This document shows, in pieces, positions 46,563 through 59,596 of a DNA stretch of 64,000 nt; the first letter of the stretch is position 1; every line of letters starts with the position of its first letter. The position numbers and the translations under genes are program-made. The notes beneath the pieces are model-generated. The model was given only the letters and a program-made list of their open reading frames with translations. It did not search any database and was not told the DNA's origin. The DNA comes from Annulohypoxylon bovei var. microspora (taxonomy: Eukaryota > Ascomycota > Sordariomycetes > Xylariales > Hypoxylaceae). The stretch spans positions 248,001-312,000 of the forward strand of contig MU405239.1 of the NCBI GenBank assembly GCA_022836615.1, read 5' to 3'.

Positions 46563-48100
46563 CTTCAGCAAAGCCCGTAGTGTGGCGACGTGGTTCGATG
46601 TTGACGATGGTTATGGACTACATGGTCATGGATGATTTATGTATTGTCCGGAGTTTTATGGGTAAGTAATTAACGGAGGGGTAAAAGAAATATGTTTTTA
46701 TCCCATTAGAACCGAAAATTTAATCACTTTAACGCCATCCACTTTTCCTTGATATTAACCTATTACAGCGAAACTTAACACATCCCACCAGTTTAATATA
46801 AATTTTAATGAGCTTTATTTATTTAATTAAGTTATATAATTAATGTAAATATATGTGGGAATTAAAATTTTAAATATTAACGCGACGAAAAAACATAATA
46901 AAACGATTTTTTTAAAAGATTTATTATTTTAATAATATACCGTTTTAATAATATTTTTTAATTAATTAAAATCTTTATTAATACGCCATAACCATTAATT
47001 CGAGGTACTTAATCCTTTATATAAAGCTTAATACATATAAATGTACTTTTTTATTTAACGGTTAATTTTTTATATTTATTTATTTTTTCATTTAAATAAT
47101 TTTATAAAAAAACTTTTAATTAATTTATATTTAATTTTAAAATTAATATAAATAAAAGCTTAATTATATATATTAAATTATATTATTATTAATGTTATTT
47201 TTATTAATATATCCCGTAAAATGTATTAATAATTATAAAACGTTAAACGGCTTCCGAGGATTATTACGTATAACCGGCGAAATAACCGTAAAACCGCATA
47301 AAATCGAAATAAAACACCGTATATTTCGGTAATTAAACCATGCATTAAAATGAAATTTACATGGTTAAATTCTTTAAATCGAAAGTTATTTTATAATATA
47401 AGTTATTAAAAGGTTAAAAATTAAATGTAAAAGTTATTTAAATTAAAAAACGTATTTTTTATTAAAAAAAATTTAATAAAATAATAATTTATTAATAAAA
47501 GTTTTAATTAATTAAAAACGCTTTTTTATTACCCGCGGGGTATTATTCGAGTTTAACGAAAATAATACCCGAATTTAACGAAAGTAATTAAACAAGTAAA
47601 ACTTTAATATATATTTTTTTTTTATAATTTATTTTTATTAAAAATTTTTTATTACGGTAATTTTAAATTTCCGGCGTTAAAAGTTTATAAATTTTATTAT
47701 TTTTTTAAAAATTAATATATTTATAATAATTAATTAAATATATCGTTTTATAAATAAATTTATTTAAAAAATTTTAATTAATTAAATTTATAAGTTTTAA
47801 TTTTTAAAATAATTTATTTATAAAAAAATAATTTTTAATAAAATTTAATTTTTTAAAAAACGAAAAACTTATTAAAAATTAATTTTTATATACGAATTAA
47901 TTAAATAATAATAATAAATTAATTATTTAAAATATTTATATAATTAATTTTTTTTAATTTAATATATATAAAAAAACTTTTAAATTAAATAATTAAATAA
48001 TTTTATAAAAAAATAATTAAAATATTAAAAAAATAATTATAAATGGTTATAAATAATTAAACGAATGGTTTAACAATTAAAAATAATAAAATAATTATAA

Positions 48101-48831
48101 ATAATTAAAAATAACATTAAATTTATAATGCCCATTGGTTAAATTTGTAATACATAACCATTATAATAAAAGTTTAAGTTTAATTAATATATGCATCGCC
48201 ATACAAATCCCCATATAAACTCAAATACCTTTTTCTCACTTTTATTTACCCTTTTTATTAAATATATGCGTTAATTTAATTAATTATTTCCGCGTTAATA
48301 AAATTTAAATAATTAAGAAAAATTAATAATTATAATTACTTTAAAAGATTTATCTTTCGATTTACTTTGCATATTTTTAATCCTTCATTTAATTAAATAA
48401 ATTTAATTAAAAGTTAATCACTTATTTATGCGACCACGTTTTAACTATACTTGAGTTATATTTACTTAACCCACGATCGTATATGTAAAAATAATTTAAT
48501 TTTAAAGCTTTAAAACATAACATATATTAATCTTAATAACATGAAATTTAATTCGTTAAAAAAAGCTTTAAATACAATTATATAATATTAATTTTATATT
48601 AATTAAAACAATTTATTAAATACAATATAACGGCTTAAAATTATGGTTGAAATTAGGTGAAATTGGTATTCTTAGCCGTAACATTAATCATAAATGGTTA
48701 AAATGAATACATTTATTTATATATAAAATTATATAACAACGTATATATTAATTAAGCTCGGACTTTCGTTATGGCAATGTATTATAAATTTAACCAATTA
48801 ATATTACAAATTTAATGTTACTTATAATTAA
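48101..48831. mobile_element. Decayed foldback element, sibling of the 54.4-kb one
   Basis: Ends at 48,109 and 48,823 are inverted copies over about 47 bases (landmarks TAACATTAAATTT and GGTTAAATTT, the latter ending TAATACAT). The 715-bp span is flanked by ATAATTAA at 48,101-48,108 and 48,824-48,831, an 8-bp direct repeat. The termini can be aligned with those of the intact element at 54,433, with differences mostly of the C-to-T/G-to-A kind. The internal word CCATACAAATCCCCATA is shared exactly. Confidence 0.75.
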
Positions 48832-51210
48832 ATAAAAAAATTAATAATTAATTAAAAATGGTTTAATAAAATAAATAAATCGGTGAATAAATTAAAAGTA
48901 ATTTTACGAAAAATTTAAAAAGTGAATTAATAAATAATTAATTTAAATGTTTAAATTAAAAAAAATTATAAAAATTAAATCGGTGGTTAAATCGGTGGTT
49001 TAATAAAAATTATACGGGTAATTAAAAAAGTGGTTACGGGTAAATACGGGTAATTTAACGGGAATTAAATTAAAAATTAAATTAATGGTTTAAAAAATAA
49101 TTAAATAAAAAATTTAATAAATAATTTAAAAGTTTAATAAAAAAAAGTTTATAAAATAATTATAAACGGTTAAATAAATAATAATATAAATGATTAAAAA
49201 AAAAGTTTAAAAATGGTTAAATAAATGTATAAATCGTAATAATAAATGGTTTTTTATTATATAATAAAAAAAATAAAAATAAAAAATTAAAAAATCGAAT
49301 TATCGATTTTTAATTAAATTTAAAATATTATATTATTTAAATAAATGGTTTTATATATTTAAATTTAATAAAAATAATTATATAAATATTAATATTAATT
49401 AATATAAATATTTATTTATATTTTTATAAAAAATATTATTATTATTATTATTTATTATTTATTTTTATGCCGATTATTTTTAAATTTTTAAATAAATTAA
49501 ACTTGTAAAAAATAAGTGTATAATGTTATTACGTGGTAAATATTTAAATAAAAATTATATGTTAAAAAAAACTTATTTTATTATAATTATTAATTTTTAT
49601 TATTATACGTTAACATTGTTTTTTATTTTATAATTATAAAAGCTTACTTTTTTAATAAAAATAATTAAAAAAAAGTAATAAAAAGGTAATTAATTAATTA
49701 ATTAAATTTAATAAAGTAAAGTTATAATTAAATAATAAATTTAATGAAAAAAATGTTTTTAAATAAAATAATTATAATTATTTTTTTTATTAAAAGTTTT
49801 ATTTATTAATAATTCGTTATTTTATTATTAATTGGTTTTATTTTAAATAACTTTATTTAAAAAACTTATTATTTATAAAATTAAAAATTTTAAAAAAGTT
49901 ATTTTTATTTTTTTAATTATAATATAAAGGTAATAAGTCACGATACGTTTATATGTAATACCGTGTAATATATTACGATTTTATGGTTATGTAAACGTAT
50001 AAAATACCAGTTTTTAAATTTATATTAAATGTAACTTTATATGGTATAAATTATATAAAGTTATATAAAGTTACAAAGCTTTTTTTATTAATAAATCCCT
50101 TTTATTATTAATACGTTTTTTTAACGTTAATGCCATTTAAATGTTATTTAAAAATATTATTTTCAACTTTGTTATTGCTTTTTATAACCTTGTTTTAACC
50201 TTTTTTAACCTTGTTTTAACCTTTTTCAACCTTGTTTAACCTTTTTTAACCCTTAATTATTATTATATGCATTGTAAGGATTTTATTACTACTTATATTT
50301 TTATTTTTTAAGGGTTTAATTAATTAATTATCGTAATAAATTACAATATATTTTAATTTATTTAACGCTTTTATACATGATTTTGCAAATAATTAATTAA
50401 TTTTTATTATTTAATAATGTTTTCCATATTTTAATGTTTAAAAGATTATTTATATCGGCTTAAAAATATTTATTAATTTATTAATTTTATATACTTCGTT
50501 AAGTTTATTATTACCAAAGTAATTACGGTAAATATAACCCGGCTTTTTATATTTTTAACACTTTTTATTATTTTAATTTTTAATAATGTAATTATTATCT
50601 TTATTAAATGCTTTATTAATGTGGTTGCGAAATTTTAAAATGAAATTATTTTTTATTATTTATATTATAATTATGGATATTTTTAATAAAATACGTTACT
50701 ACGTAATTTAATTTTTAATTCTATTTTTAATGTCGCGGATAAAACGTGTTTTTAATTATGTATTAAAGATTTTATTTCTTATATTATTATTTTATGAAAT
50801 GAAATATATGAAAATTATAACGTATATAATAAAATTATCACCGTTGTATTTAATTTCTTCGAATTCCTTTTATAATAATATTTTTTATTAATTTTTACGT
50901 GTTTAATAATTCGTACGGAATTAAATAATTATAATAATGCTTTACTTTAAGCTTATTATTAATTTTAACGGGTTTTTATAAACGTTATTATAAATAATGT
51001 TAATTATTTTTAAATTATTTATTAAAATGATATTATTTATTTTTTTAATGTAATCGATTAATTTTAATGTTATATTTAATATCTTTAATTATATAGGAAA
51101 GTTCTTAAAACTTATTAAACGAAATTCTTTAAATAATTTTTATTCGAATCGTTTTTATTATAAATTCGTATTATTTATTAATGAAAATAAAGGTAATAAC
51201 GTTATATTAT

Positions 51211-54200
51211 TATCACGGCGAGCAAGTTTTAAATTAAGATAAAACCTATATAACGGCGGGACTACGTATTTTATTAATGAAAATATTTAAAGTGAGGAAT
51301 TAAAAAAAAAAAAATTATAAAATGGTTTCCTTTAAAAGGTCCTTATATATTAACCTTGTAATTAAAATATTAATTAATTAACTTTATTAATATACTTTAA
51401 AAATAATGGTAATTAAACATTATTATATAACCCCTTCCTTTAAAAAAAAATTCAATTTATAAAAAAAATAAACTATTTATTAATACATTTATAACTTATT
51501 TCCTTAATTTCTTCTTTTCTTATAATAAATAAATTATTTTTATTTATTACTTTTAATATTTTATCTTTTATAGCAACCTTAATTTATTATTAAAGTTTGG
51601 TTAAAAAATTAATAGCTTTAAAATGTAAGTTATAAAAATCTTTTATTTTAATTAACGCGTTAAAAAAATCCTTAAAAAGATATTATATTAAATTAAGGTT
51701 ATAATTTATTTAATTTACTTTATATTAAAATTTTCCTTTAAAAAGCTTAAAATTTAATATTTTAAATATTTTATATTCTTATTTTCCATCAATTTTTATT
51801 AAAAATAAAAGATTTATTATTTATTTTAAGATTAAATTATTTAAGGCCTTAATTAATTAACTTATATTTAAAATTTAATAGATTTTTATATTTAAAGGTA
51901 AATTAATCTCGAAAATATTATAATAAGGTTTTATTAACATTTTAAAAAAACTTATTATTAAGTAATTTAAATTATTATAAAAGTAATTTATTTATTAATT
52001 ATCCTTACGGATATATATTTAATTACTTACTATTTAATTTATTAATTATTTTTTTTTATTAACTTATTCGCTTTAGTAATCTTATGCTAATAAAAGGTTT
52101 TTATAAGTTTATTATATAACGAAAACTTAACGTTTTATTAATAATTAAACAACGATGTAATTAAGTTTTTTTTAAGGGATCTTAAACTTACAAATGTAAG
52201 TTTATTAATTAAAAATTATCTTTAAAATAAATCCCATTTTTATCTTTACAAAGGAAAGCTTTATACTTAAGTGCGGTTAAATAATGTATGCAAAATTTAA
52301 GCAAAGTAATATCTTTAATTAATTATCTTAAAAATGATTTATAAAAGGTTATAATTTTATTTAAATAAATTAATTAAGAATTTTTATTTAATTATTAAAT
52401 TATAAATATTTTATTATTAATTTATAAAAGTCCACCTTAATAAACTTAATTAATTTATTTAAAAAAATGATTATAAATTAAAAACTTTTATTAAATATAA
52501 TTATTTTAAAGGTTTTATAAATACATTAAATATATTTATAATATAAGTTTACAAATTATATAATAATATAAATTTTATGTATAAGTAATAAAAAGGATCT
52601 TTTATTTAATTAATTAACAATTATTAAGATTAAATTAAATCCTTCACAATTAAAAGGTATAAATTTAAAATCCATTAAAATATATTATTATATTTATTTA
52701 TTAATAAAGAATAATTAAAGTAAGCTTATTAATTTAACCTTAAAGTTTTAATTTTTCTAATATTATTTATAATAAATATAATAATAATTTATAAACGTTC
52801 TTATATTAAGTTATAAGTATTTTTCTAACATTATTATATACATTTTATTTTAATTTAAATATATTTAACTTAAAAAATAACAAAATTTATTATATAACTT
52901 AATATAAAGTTTTTTATTATTTAAGATTATTAATTTTTCTTTTAAAAGTAATAATTTATTTTATAAGGTATATTTTTTTTTTTTTTTCTTAACCTATTTA
53001 TGCTACACTTCCAATTTAATGGCATTTCAATTAATTATTAAGATGGTGTTAATTAACTTAATACCTTAAAATGATTCTTTTTTAAAGACCTTTACCATAA
53101 TTAAAATACATTAAAAATTAAAGGATAATAAATTTATTAAAGGCTTATTAACTAAGGGTTATAAGGGATTTATTTTATTATAAAATATTAAAAAAAATAA
53201 TAAAGTGATAAATCAATTATATTTTTTAATCACTTTTTAAATAATTAAATTAACTACCTTTTAAAATAAAATGTTAATTATTATATTTTCCTTTCTTAAA
53301 TAATAATATAATTTATAATTAAATTAAAATAAATATTTATTTTAATTAACTTAATAAAAGTTTAATATTCTTTTAATGATAAAATATTATAATATTTAAT
53401 AATTTATAAATATATTAAATTTATTATTTAATAAAACAAATATATATTCTTAAAGTTTTATTATTATTATAATGGTAAAAAACTCCTTATTATAAATAAA
53501 ATAATTATATTTTAAAAGGATTATTATTTTGGAAAAGAAAATTATTAAATGTTAATCCCTTAACTTATTTAATTATGAAAAAGCTTTAAAAATCACCCCA
53601 TTAAAAGCGTTAATTTTTAACTTAACCTTTCGATTTTTATAAAAATATTTTAAAATTAAAAAGGTGATTAAAGTTGTTTTTAATATTTTAAATGCCTTAA
53701 TATATTTATTAATTTAAATTTAATGTGGAATAATAATAAGAAAATATAAAGGCTTTATAATTTAATTATATTTCGATATAAATTATTAATAGAAATTATA
53801 AAAATTTAAAAATAATTAAAATTCTTAAATTTAAAAAAGTATTTCTTAATCCTAAACTACCTTAATCTTACCTTAATTAATAACCACACCAAAAATAAAA
53901 ATAATAAATCTTAAAAATTTAATCTTTATAATTAAAAATTCATTTTTTTAAATATTAACTTATAAGCTAATAAAATGTAAACGTTTTAACATTTATTACA
54001 TGTAATATTTATAAAAAAATAAGTTTTTTAAATAAATTAAAATATCATTTATATACGCCGTGTAAAAGTTATTAAAAAACGAGAAAAAGGTTTAATTAAT
54101 ATATTTTTAAAATACATTAAGCTTATTACTTAATTTAAAAAAAAGCATGCAATATTTATATAATTTAAAATAAATTTAAAAAATAATAAAATCTTTTAAA

Positions 54201-57200
54201 ATAAAGTTTATTTTAATATGGTAAAAAACTTAATAAATGTTAAGCTTTATAAAGACTTTAATTTTAAAGATCCTTTTTAACATTTTATTAATTAAAAGAA
54301 AAAAATAATAATTTTTCTTAATATAAACGTTTAATTTTTAATAATTAATATAAAACCTTAAATTACCTTTTAACTTTTTTATAAAAAGGATAAAAAATCC
54401 ATATTTAATTATATTAAATATGATTTATTTTTGAGCAATGTTAAATCCGCTGTATGGATGTCGTGGGTTTCGTCCGCTGTATCGGGCCCGGGCATCACTG
54501 GTACTTTCCCCGCCATACAAATCCCCATACAAACACATGTACTTTCAATGCTGACCCCGCGCAACCCTTCAATTGAACTTAGAAAAATCCAAGCGCCCAC
54601 ACCCAGCTATACACCCTTCTTTTCTCCCATTTCTCCCCCATCAATCGCAGGTCAAATTTCTTGTAATTACACAATTAGATTCAACCTTCAAATCGCTTTC
54701 GAATGGTCCAGGTTGCATCCCTTACAGATTGCTGTGTGGGTAGCAAATCGAGTTGAAAGCTGGTGCATCTAGAAGCTTTTACTTTGGTGGTCCCCGCGAT
54801 ACCCTTCGCGTAAGCCTTCTTCCCCTACATGCGATTATCTTTCAACCTGATTTACCAGCCACACAACACTCTGTAAGGGATGCAACCGATATCAATTGAA
54901 CGCGCTTTTCGAGATCTATCTAATTGTGTAATTATAAGAAATTTGAACCCGGGTTGAAAGGGTGGGAAACGATGGAATTGGGAGGGGTATAGGCTGTGGT
55001 GGGGGAAAAGTAGGTTGAATTGATTGAATTTTCGTCGGCTGCTGGTACTTTCAATTGTATGGCGATTTGTATGCGGTTTCAAGTACCTTTTGACATCCCC
55101 CATACAGCGGACGAAACCCACGACATCCATACAGCGGATTTAACATTGCTCTTATTTTTTATGTAAATAATTTAATAAATATTTTTTTAAAACTTATAAA
55201 TGCTTTGTACTTATATTATAAAAAGGGGTGTAATTTAATGAAATTAATGTTTTTTTTTAAGTTTATTTTATAATTAAAGGATTAATAAAATGGTAATAAA
55301 TTATTATTTTTTTTTAAAAACATTTTAATTAAATTATATAAATAAAAAGGAAGTTTTTTTATAATTTACTTTTAAATAAAATCATTTTTATCATGGTTTA
55401 AACCATGGTTTAAATTATAAAAGGTGGAACATAATACATAAAAAGATAAAGGATGGGGAAAAGGTTATTTATGGAGCGATAAACAAGGCGGTGAAAATAG
55501 GCAATTGTTTATCGTTTTCTTACATGTAAAAAGTTTAACTAACGCCGCGGCGTTAAAGATTTTTTCCTTTTTCGTAATTTTATTATTTTTAAATAATCGT
55601 ACGAATAAAATCGCCTTTACGTTATTTTAAATTTACGCCCCTCGTGATAATTTTCTTATTATAACTTTTCTTTAAAAATTAAATTAAATTTTTAATATAA
55701 TAAAATAAAAGCATTTAATAATTTATAAATTATATTAAAGCTTTATTAAAAATATAATATTTTTTTAATAAACGTTAAACTTAAAATTAAATAAACATTT
55801 ATAATAAATAATAATGCAAAATGTATCGAAAGCTTAATAAAAAGCTAAAAAAGAAAAAATAAAATAATAATGAAAAATTATCGGTCCATTTTAACCATAA
55901 GATTTATTATAAAATATATAAACGTTATAATGGTTTATTTTTTTTTTAAAACATGAAATTAAAGGCGATTATAATATTTTATATCCTTTTATATAATTTT
56001 ATTTATATTTTTTTAAAAAATAAAAAATTTTAATATAATATTAAAAATATAACGATAATAAAAAAATAATAACTTAAAAAAAATTAATTATTAATGTTAA
56101 TTATTTAACATAATGTTATATTTTACCAAGAATTTAAGCCTTAATATTATTTAAAATTAAAAGCGATTTCTTAAATTTATTAAAAAAATAAATATGTTAT
56201 AAAAACTTTTACCTTATATTTAAATATTAATATAAATTATTTCGTTAATTTAATTAATAATTTATTTATTAAAACCTTTAATTATAATGGATTAATTAAA
56301 TTAAATGATAAAAAAGTTTTATACATTTATTATTAAACATATATTTTATTAATTAATGATTATATATATTTATATTTTAATATTTATTAACGCTTACATT
56401 ATTATTACTATATTTACACTTCATAAACAAATTAATATATTAATTATAAATTATAATTTTTTTATTATAAAATTAAAAGAATTAAAATTAATAAAAATAA
56501 ATATTAATAAATAAATATATAAAAAAAAACTTAAATTAAAAGCTTTATTTAAGCGTTATTTTCCTTTAATTTTAAATTAACGTTATTTTTATTATACTCC
56601 ATTATTTCTTTTTTTAAAATAATGGCCATTATTTTAACTTTTACATTACGCGTTAAATAATTATTAAAAAAATGGCTTTTTTGCTTATAAAAATAATAAA
56701 TTAAATTAATATTAAACGTTGTAAAAGCGTTATATTAATAAAGAATTAAAAAAGTTTAAAAGGGTTCCTTTATACATGCCTAAGTTATGATTTTCATTAT
56801 TAAGTAAAAAATATTAAAATTAATAAGAGTTGTTTTTATAACGTTAAAAGTAACCTTAATCCTAAGTTAAAATTAAAAGATTACAAAATTAATTCTTTTT
56901 TAAATGGCTTTAATGCGTTGTTAAATTAATATTAAATAAAAATCTTTAAATTTAATAAACTTTATTTTTTTATTTAAATAATAATAAAATGTTTAAATAC
57001 AAAAATTAGCGATTAATTAACGGTTTAATTTTTTTTTCCACTTAAATACCGAAATTTTCCCTTTATTTATTAACGATATAAAAAGTATATAAAACTTAAA
57101 GAATTACTCGTTTAATTATATATTAAATTTATGAAAATTATCTTTAATTTAAACCTTAACATTAAGGTTATTATATAATAACCTTAATAAATTATATATT

Positions 57201-58535
57201 TATTTAATTTTAATATATTAATTAATATTATTTTTAATAAAAAAGGATTAAAAGATTAATTTAGCTTTACTTTTAATAAATAAATAAAGCCATATAAATT
57301 AAATATATTCTTTAAAGAATTTTTATTAATTAACTTAAAGTTTATTCCTTGTATTTATTTTCTATTTTTTAAATATAAGATCTAAGTTATTTAATAAAAA
57401 ATGTAAGTTTTTAATATAAATTTTTAATAAAAATAAGGATAAAATTATCGATTATATTCCAAGGGTACATTAAGGATTATCCAACTTTTTAGGTTTATTA
57501 TTTTATTTCATTAAAAGGATAATTAGGTTTTAAAATATACAAGTTAAAATAAAAGAATAAAAGGCATAAAAAAAAATAAAAGAAATAAAGGAAAAAAAAA
57601 AGCAAAGAAAAAAGAAATAATTTATAATCGGTTTTTTAACATTATTAATTTATTTAAAATAACAAATAATATAACTTAAAATAAATTTACCTTTATTATA
57701 TTAAGCCTTAAAAGCAAGGTGATAAAACTTCATCATAAGTTTAATTAAAGGACACGTTCGTTTTAATTAAAAAATTTATTAATAAATAAAACTTTCTTTT
57801 TCCTTTTCCTTTTAAAGGGAAGAATAAACTTTTAATCCTATTATTAAACAATTAATTAAATGGTTTTTCAAGTTATTAAAAGTTTTAACGCTTTCCTTAA
57901 AGTTAAAGATTTATTTTTAATCATAAATAAAGATTTATTAACTTAAGGTTATATAATTAAAAAAACAAAAGTAAGTTTTAATTAACCAACTTAATTAATA
58001 AATAACTTAATGTTTTTATTAAAGTTTTTGTTTAATAATTTAAATATTATTATTAATTAATAATAAAATAAATAATATTAAAAGATATTTTATTATAAAT
58101 AAAAGTAAAACCTTATAATCATTAATATAAAGAATTTTATTTAAAAAAATAAAAGCTTTTAAAAATTAAATACAAATTAAAAATAAAGCTTTAAATATAT
58201 CATAATTTAAAAGGAATTAAATTAATATATAAATGTTTATATATTTAAAAAAAAAAAAAATTTTAAAAATAAACCTTTAAATTAAAAAAATAAAACAAAT
58301 AAATAACTTTAAATATTATATCACGGTAAATAAATTTTAAATTAAAACAAAATTTATATAATAATAAAATTACGTACTTTATTAATAAAAATATTTAAAA
58401 TAAAAAGTTAAAAGAAAAGAAATTATAAAATAATTTCCTTTAAAAAATCCTTATATATTAACCTTATAATTAAGACATTAATTAATCGACTTTATTAATA
58501 TACCTTAAAAGTAACGGCAATTAAGCGTTATTACA
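51211..58535 (+). mobile_element. LTR retroelement Y1 (RIP-degraded), with 5-bp TSD
   Basis: LTRs of 217 bases at 51,211-51,427 and 58,319-58,535 share landmarks CTTTATTAATA and TCCTTATATATTAACCTT and begin TATCACGG (ancestral TGTCACGG after RIP). The element is flanked by ATTAT at 51,206-51,210 and 58,536-58,540. Total 7,325 bases; removing the foldback insertion and its duplicated 8 bases leaves about 6.6 kb, normal for a Gypsy or Copia element. No coding frame survives. The inner part matches Y2 in inverted orientation, for example 57,730-57,800 against 61,310-61,380. Confidence 0.7.
54425..55159. mobile_element. Intact 719-bp foldback element with 8-bp TSD (hAT-like MITE)
   Basis: The element proper is 54,433-55,151. 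Its terminal 50 bases are a perfect inverted repeat starting GAGCAATGTTAAATCCGCTG. Similarity between the two arms continues imperfectly through the whole element to a loop at about 54,760-54,838 (inner arm landmarks GGTTGCATCCCTTACAGA and AATTACACAATTAGAT). TTATTTTT flanks it on both sides (54,425-54,432 and 55,152-55,159). Base composition is near balanced, in sharp contrast to the surrounding AT-rich DNA, and no RIP damage is visible. It encodes no protein. An 8-bp duplication suggests mobilisation by a hAT-type transposase. Confidence 0.88.
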
Positions 58536-59596
58536 ATTATTAAAGTTATTAATTTGTTTTTTTTATTTAATCATTAATTTTTTTAAGGTTTTTTTTAATT
58601 TATTAATTTAAGCTTTTAACGATGTAATATTATTAGATTTTAATTTTAATGTCGATATTATTACGATTCCTTTTTTCAAATTAAAAGGTTTAAAAATTAT
58701 AATTTAATTTTTCGAATAAATATTTAAAACGGAAAAAGTTATTATTATAAAGGTAATAAGTCACGATATGTTTATATGTAATATTATGTAATATATTATG
58801 ATTTTATGGTTATGTAAACGTATAAAATATTAATTTTTAAACTTATGTTAAATATAACCTTATATGGCATAAGCCACATAAAGCCACATAAAATTATAAA
58901 GCTTTCTTTATTAATAAATCCTTTTTATTATTAACATAATATAATAAAAGATTTTTATTATTTTCTTAATTTATAAGGCTTTTTTTATATTATAAATAAA
59001 TTATAAATATTTTTTTTTTAATATTAAAAATTTCGAATTATTAATTTATTATTAATAATATATTATGGTTATTTTATTATAAGTTAAATTAATTATTATT
59101 AATGTGTTTTATATAATTTATTTACATTTTATATATATATTATATAATTTTATTAATAACGAAACCATTAAACTTATAACGGCGTTTAATTATTATTATT
59201 TTTAAAATATATTAACGGAGCGGTTAATTAATGTCCCGGCCGTAAAGTTAATATATAAAAACCTTTTAAAAGAAATTATTTTATGGTTTTTTTTTTAATT
59301 TTTTATTTTAAATATTTTTATTAATAAAATATATGGTTTTATCGTTACATAAGTTTTATTCCGATTTGAGATTTGCTTGTTATAATATAATATTTAAAGT
59401 TATTTATTTGTTTTATTTTTTTAATTTAAAAGTTTATTTTTAAGAATTTTTTTTTTAAATATATAAACGTTTATATACCGATTTAATTCTTTTTAAGTTA
59501 TAATATATTTAAAGCTTTATCTTTAATTCGTATTTAATTTTTAAAAGCTTTTATTTTTTTAAACGAAATTTTTTATATTAATGGTTATAAGGTTTT

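Larger units (their letters stand above)
49917..58936 (+). mobile_element. LTR element Z' (RIP-degraded), split by retroelement Y1
   Basis: Direct repeats of about 197 bases lie at roughly 49,917-50,113 and 58,740-58,936 (shared landmarks GGTAATAAGTCACGATA and TATGGTTATGTAAACGTATA). The internal part after the left repeat carries an AACCTTGTTTTAACCTTTTT tandem (about 50,200-50,250). It matches, inverted, the inside of element Z at 59.6-61.0 kb. The segment 58,541-58,740 matches the other internal end of Z. Together these show one element interrupted by Y1. The LTR boundaries are accurate to about 10 bases. Confidence 0.65.

Noticed and set aside
54409..55130. Open frames of 63, 113 and 92 codons inside the foldback element
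   Set aside because: Both arms give similar frames on opposite strands because of the inverted repeat; no transposase motif, so the element is treated as non-coding.
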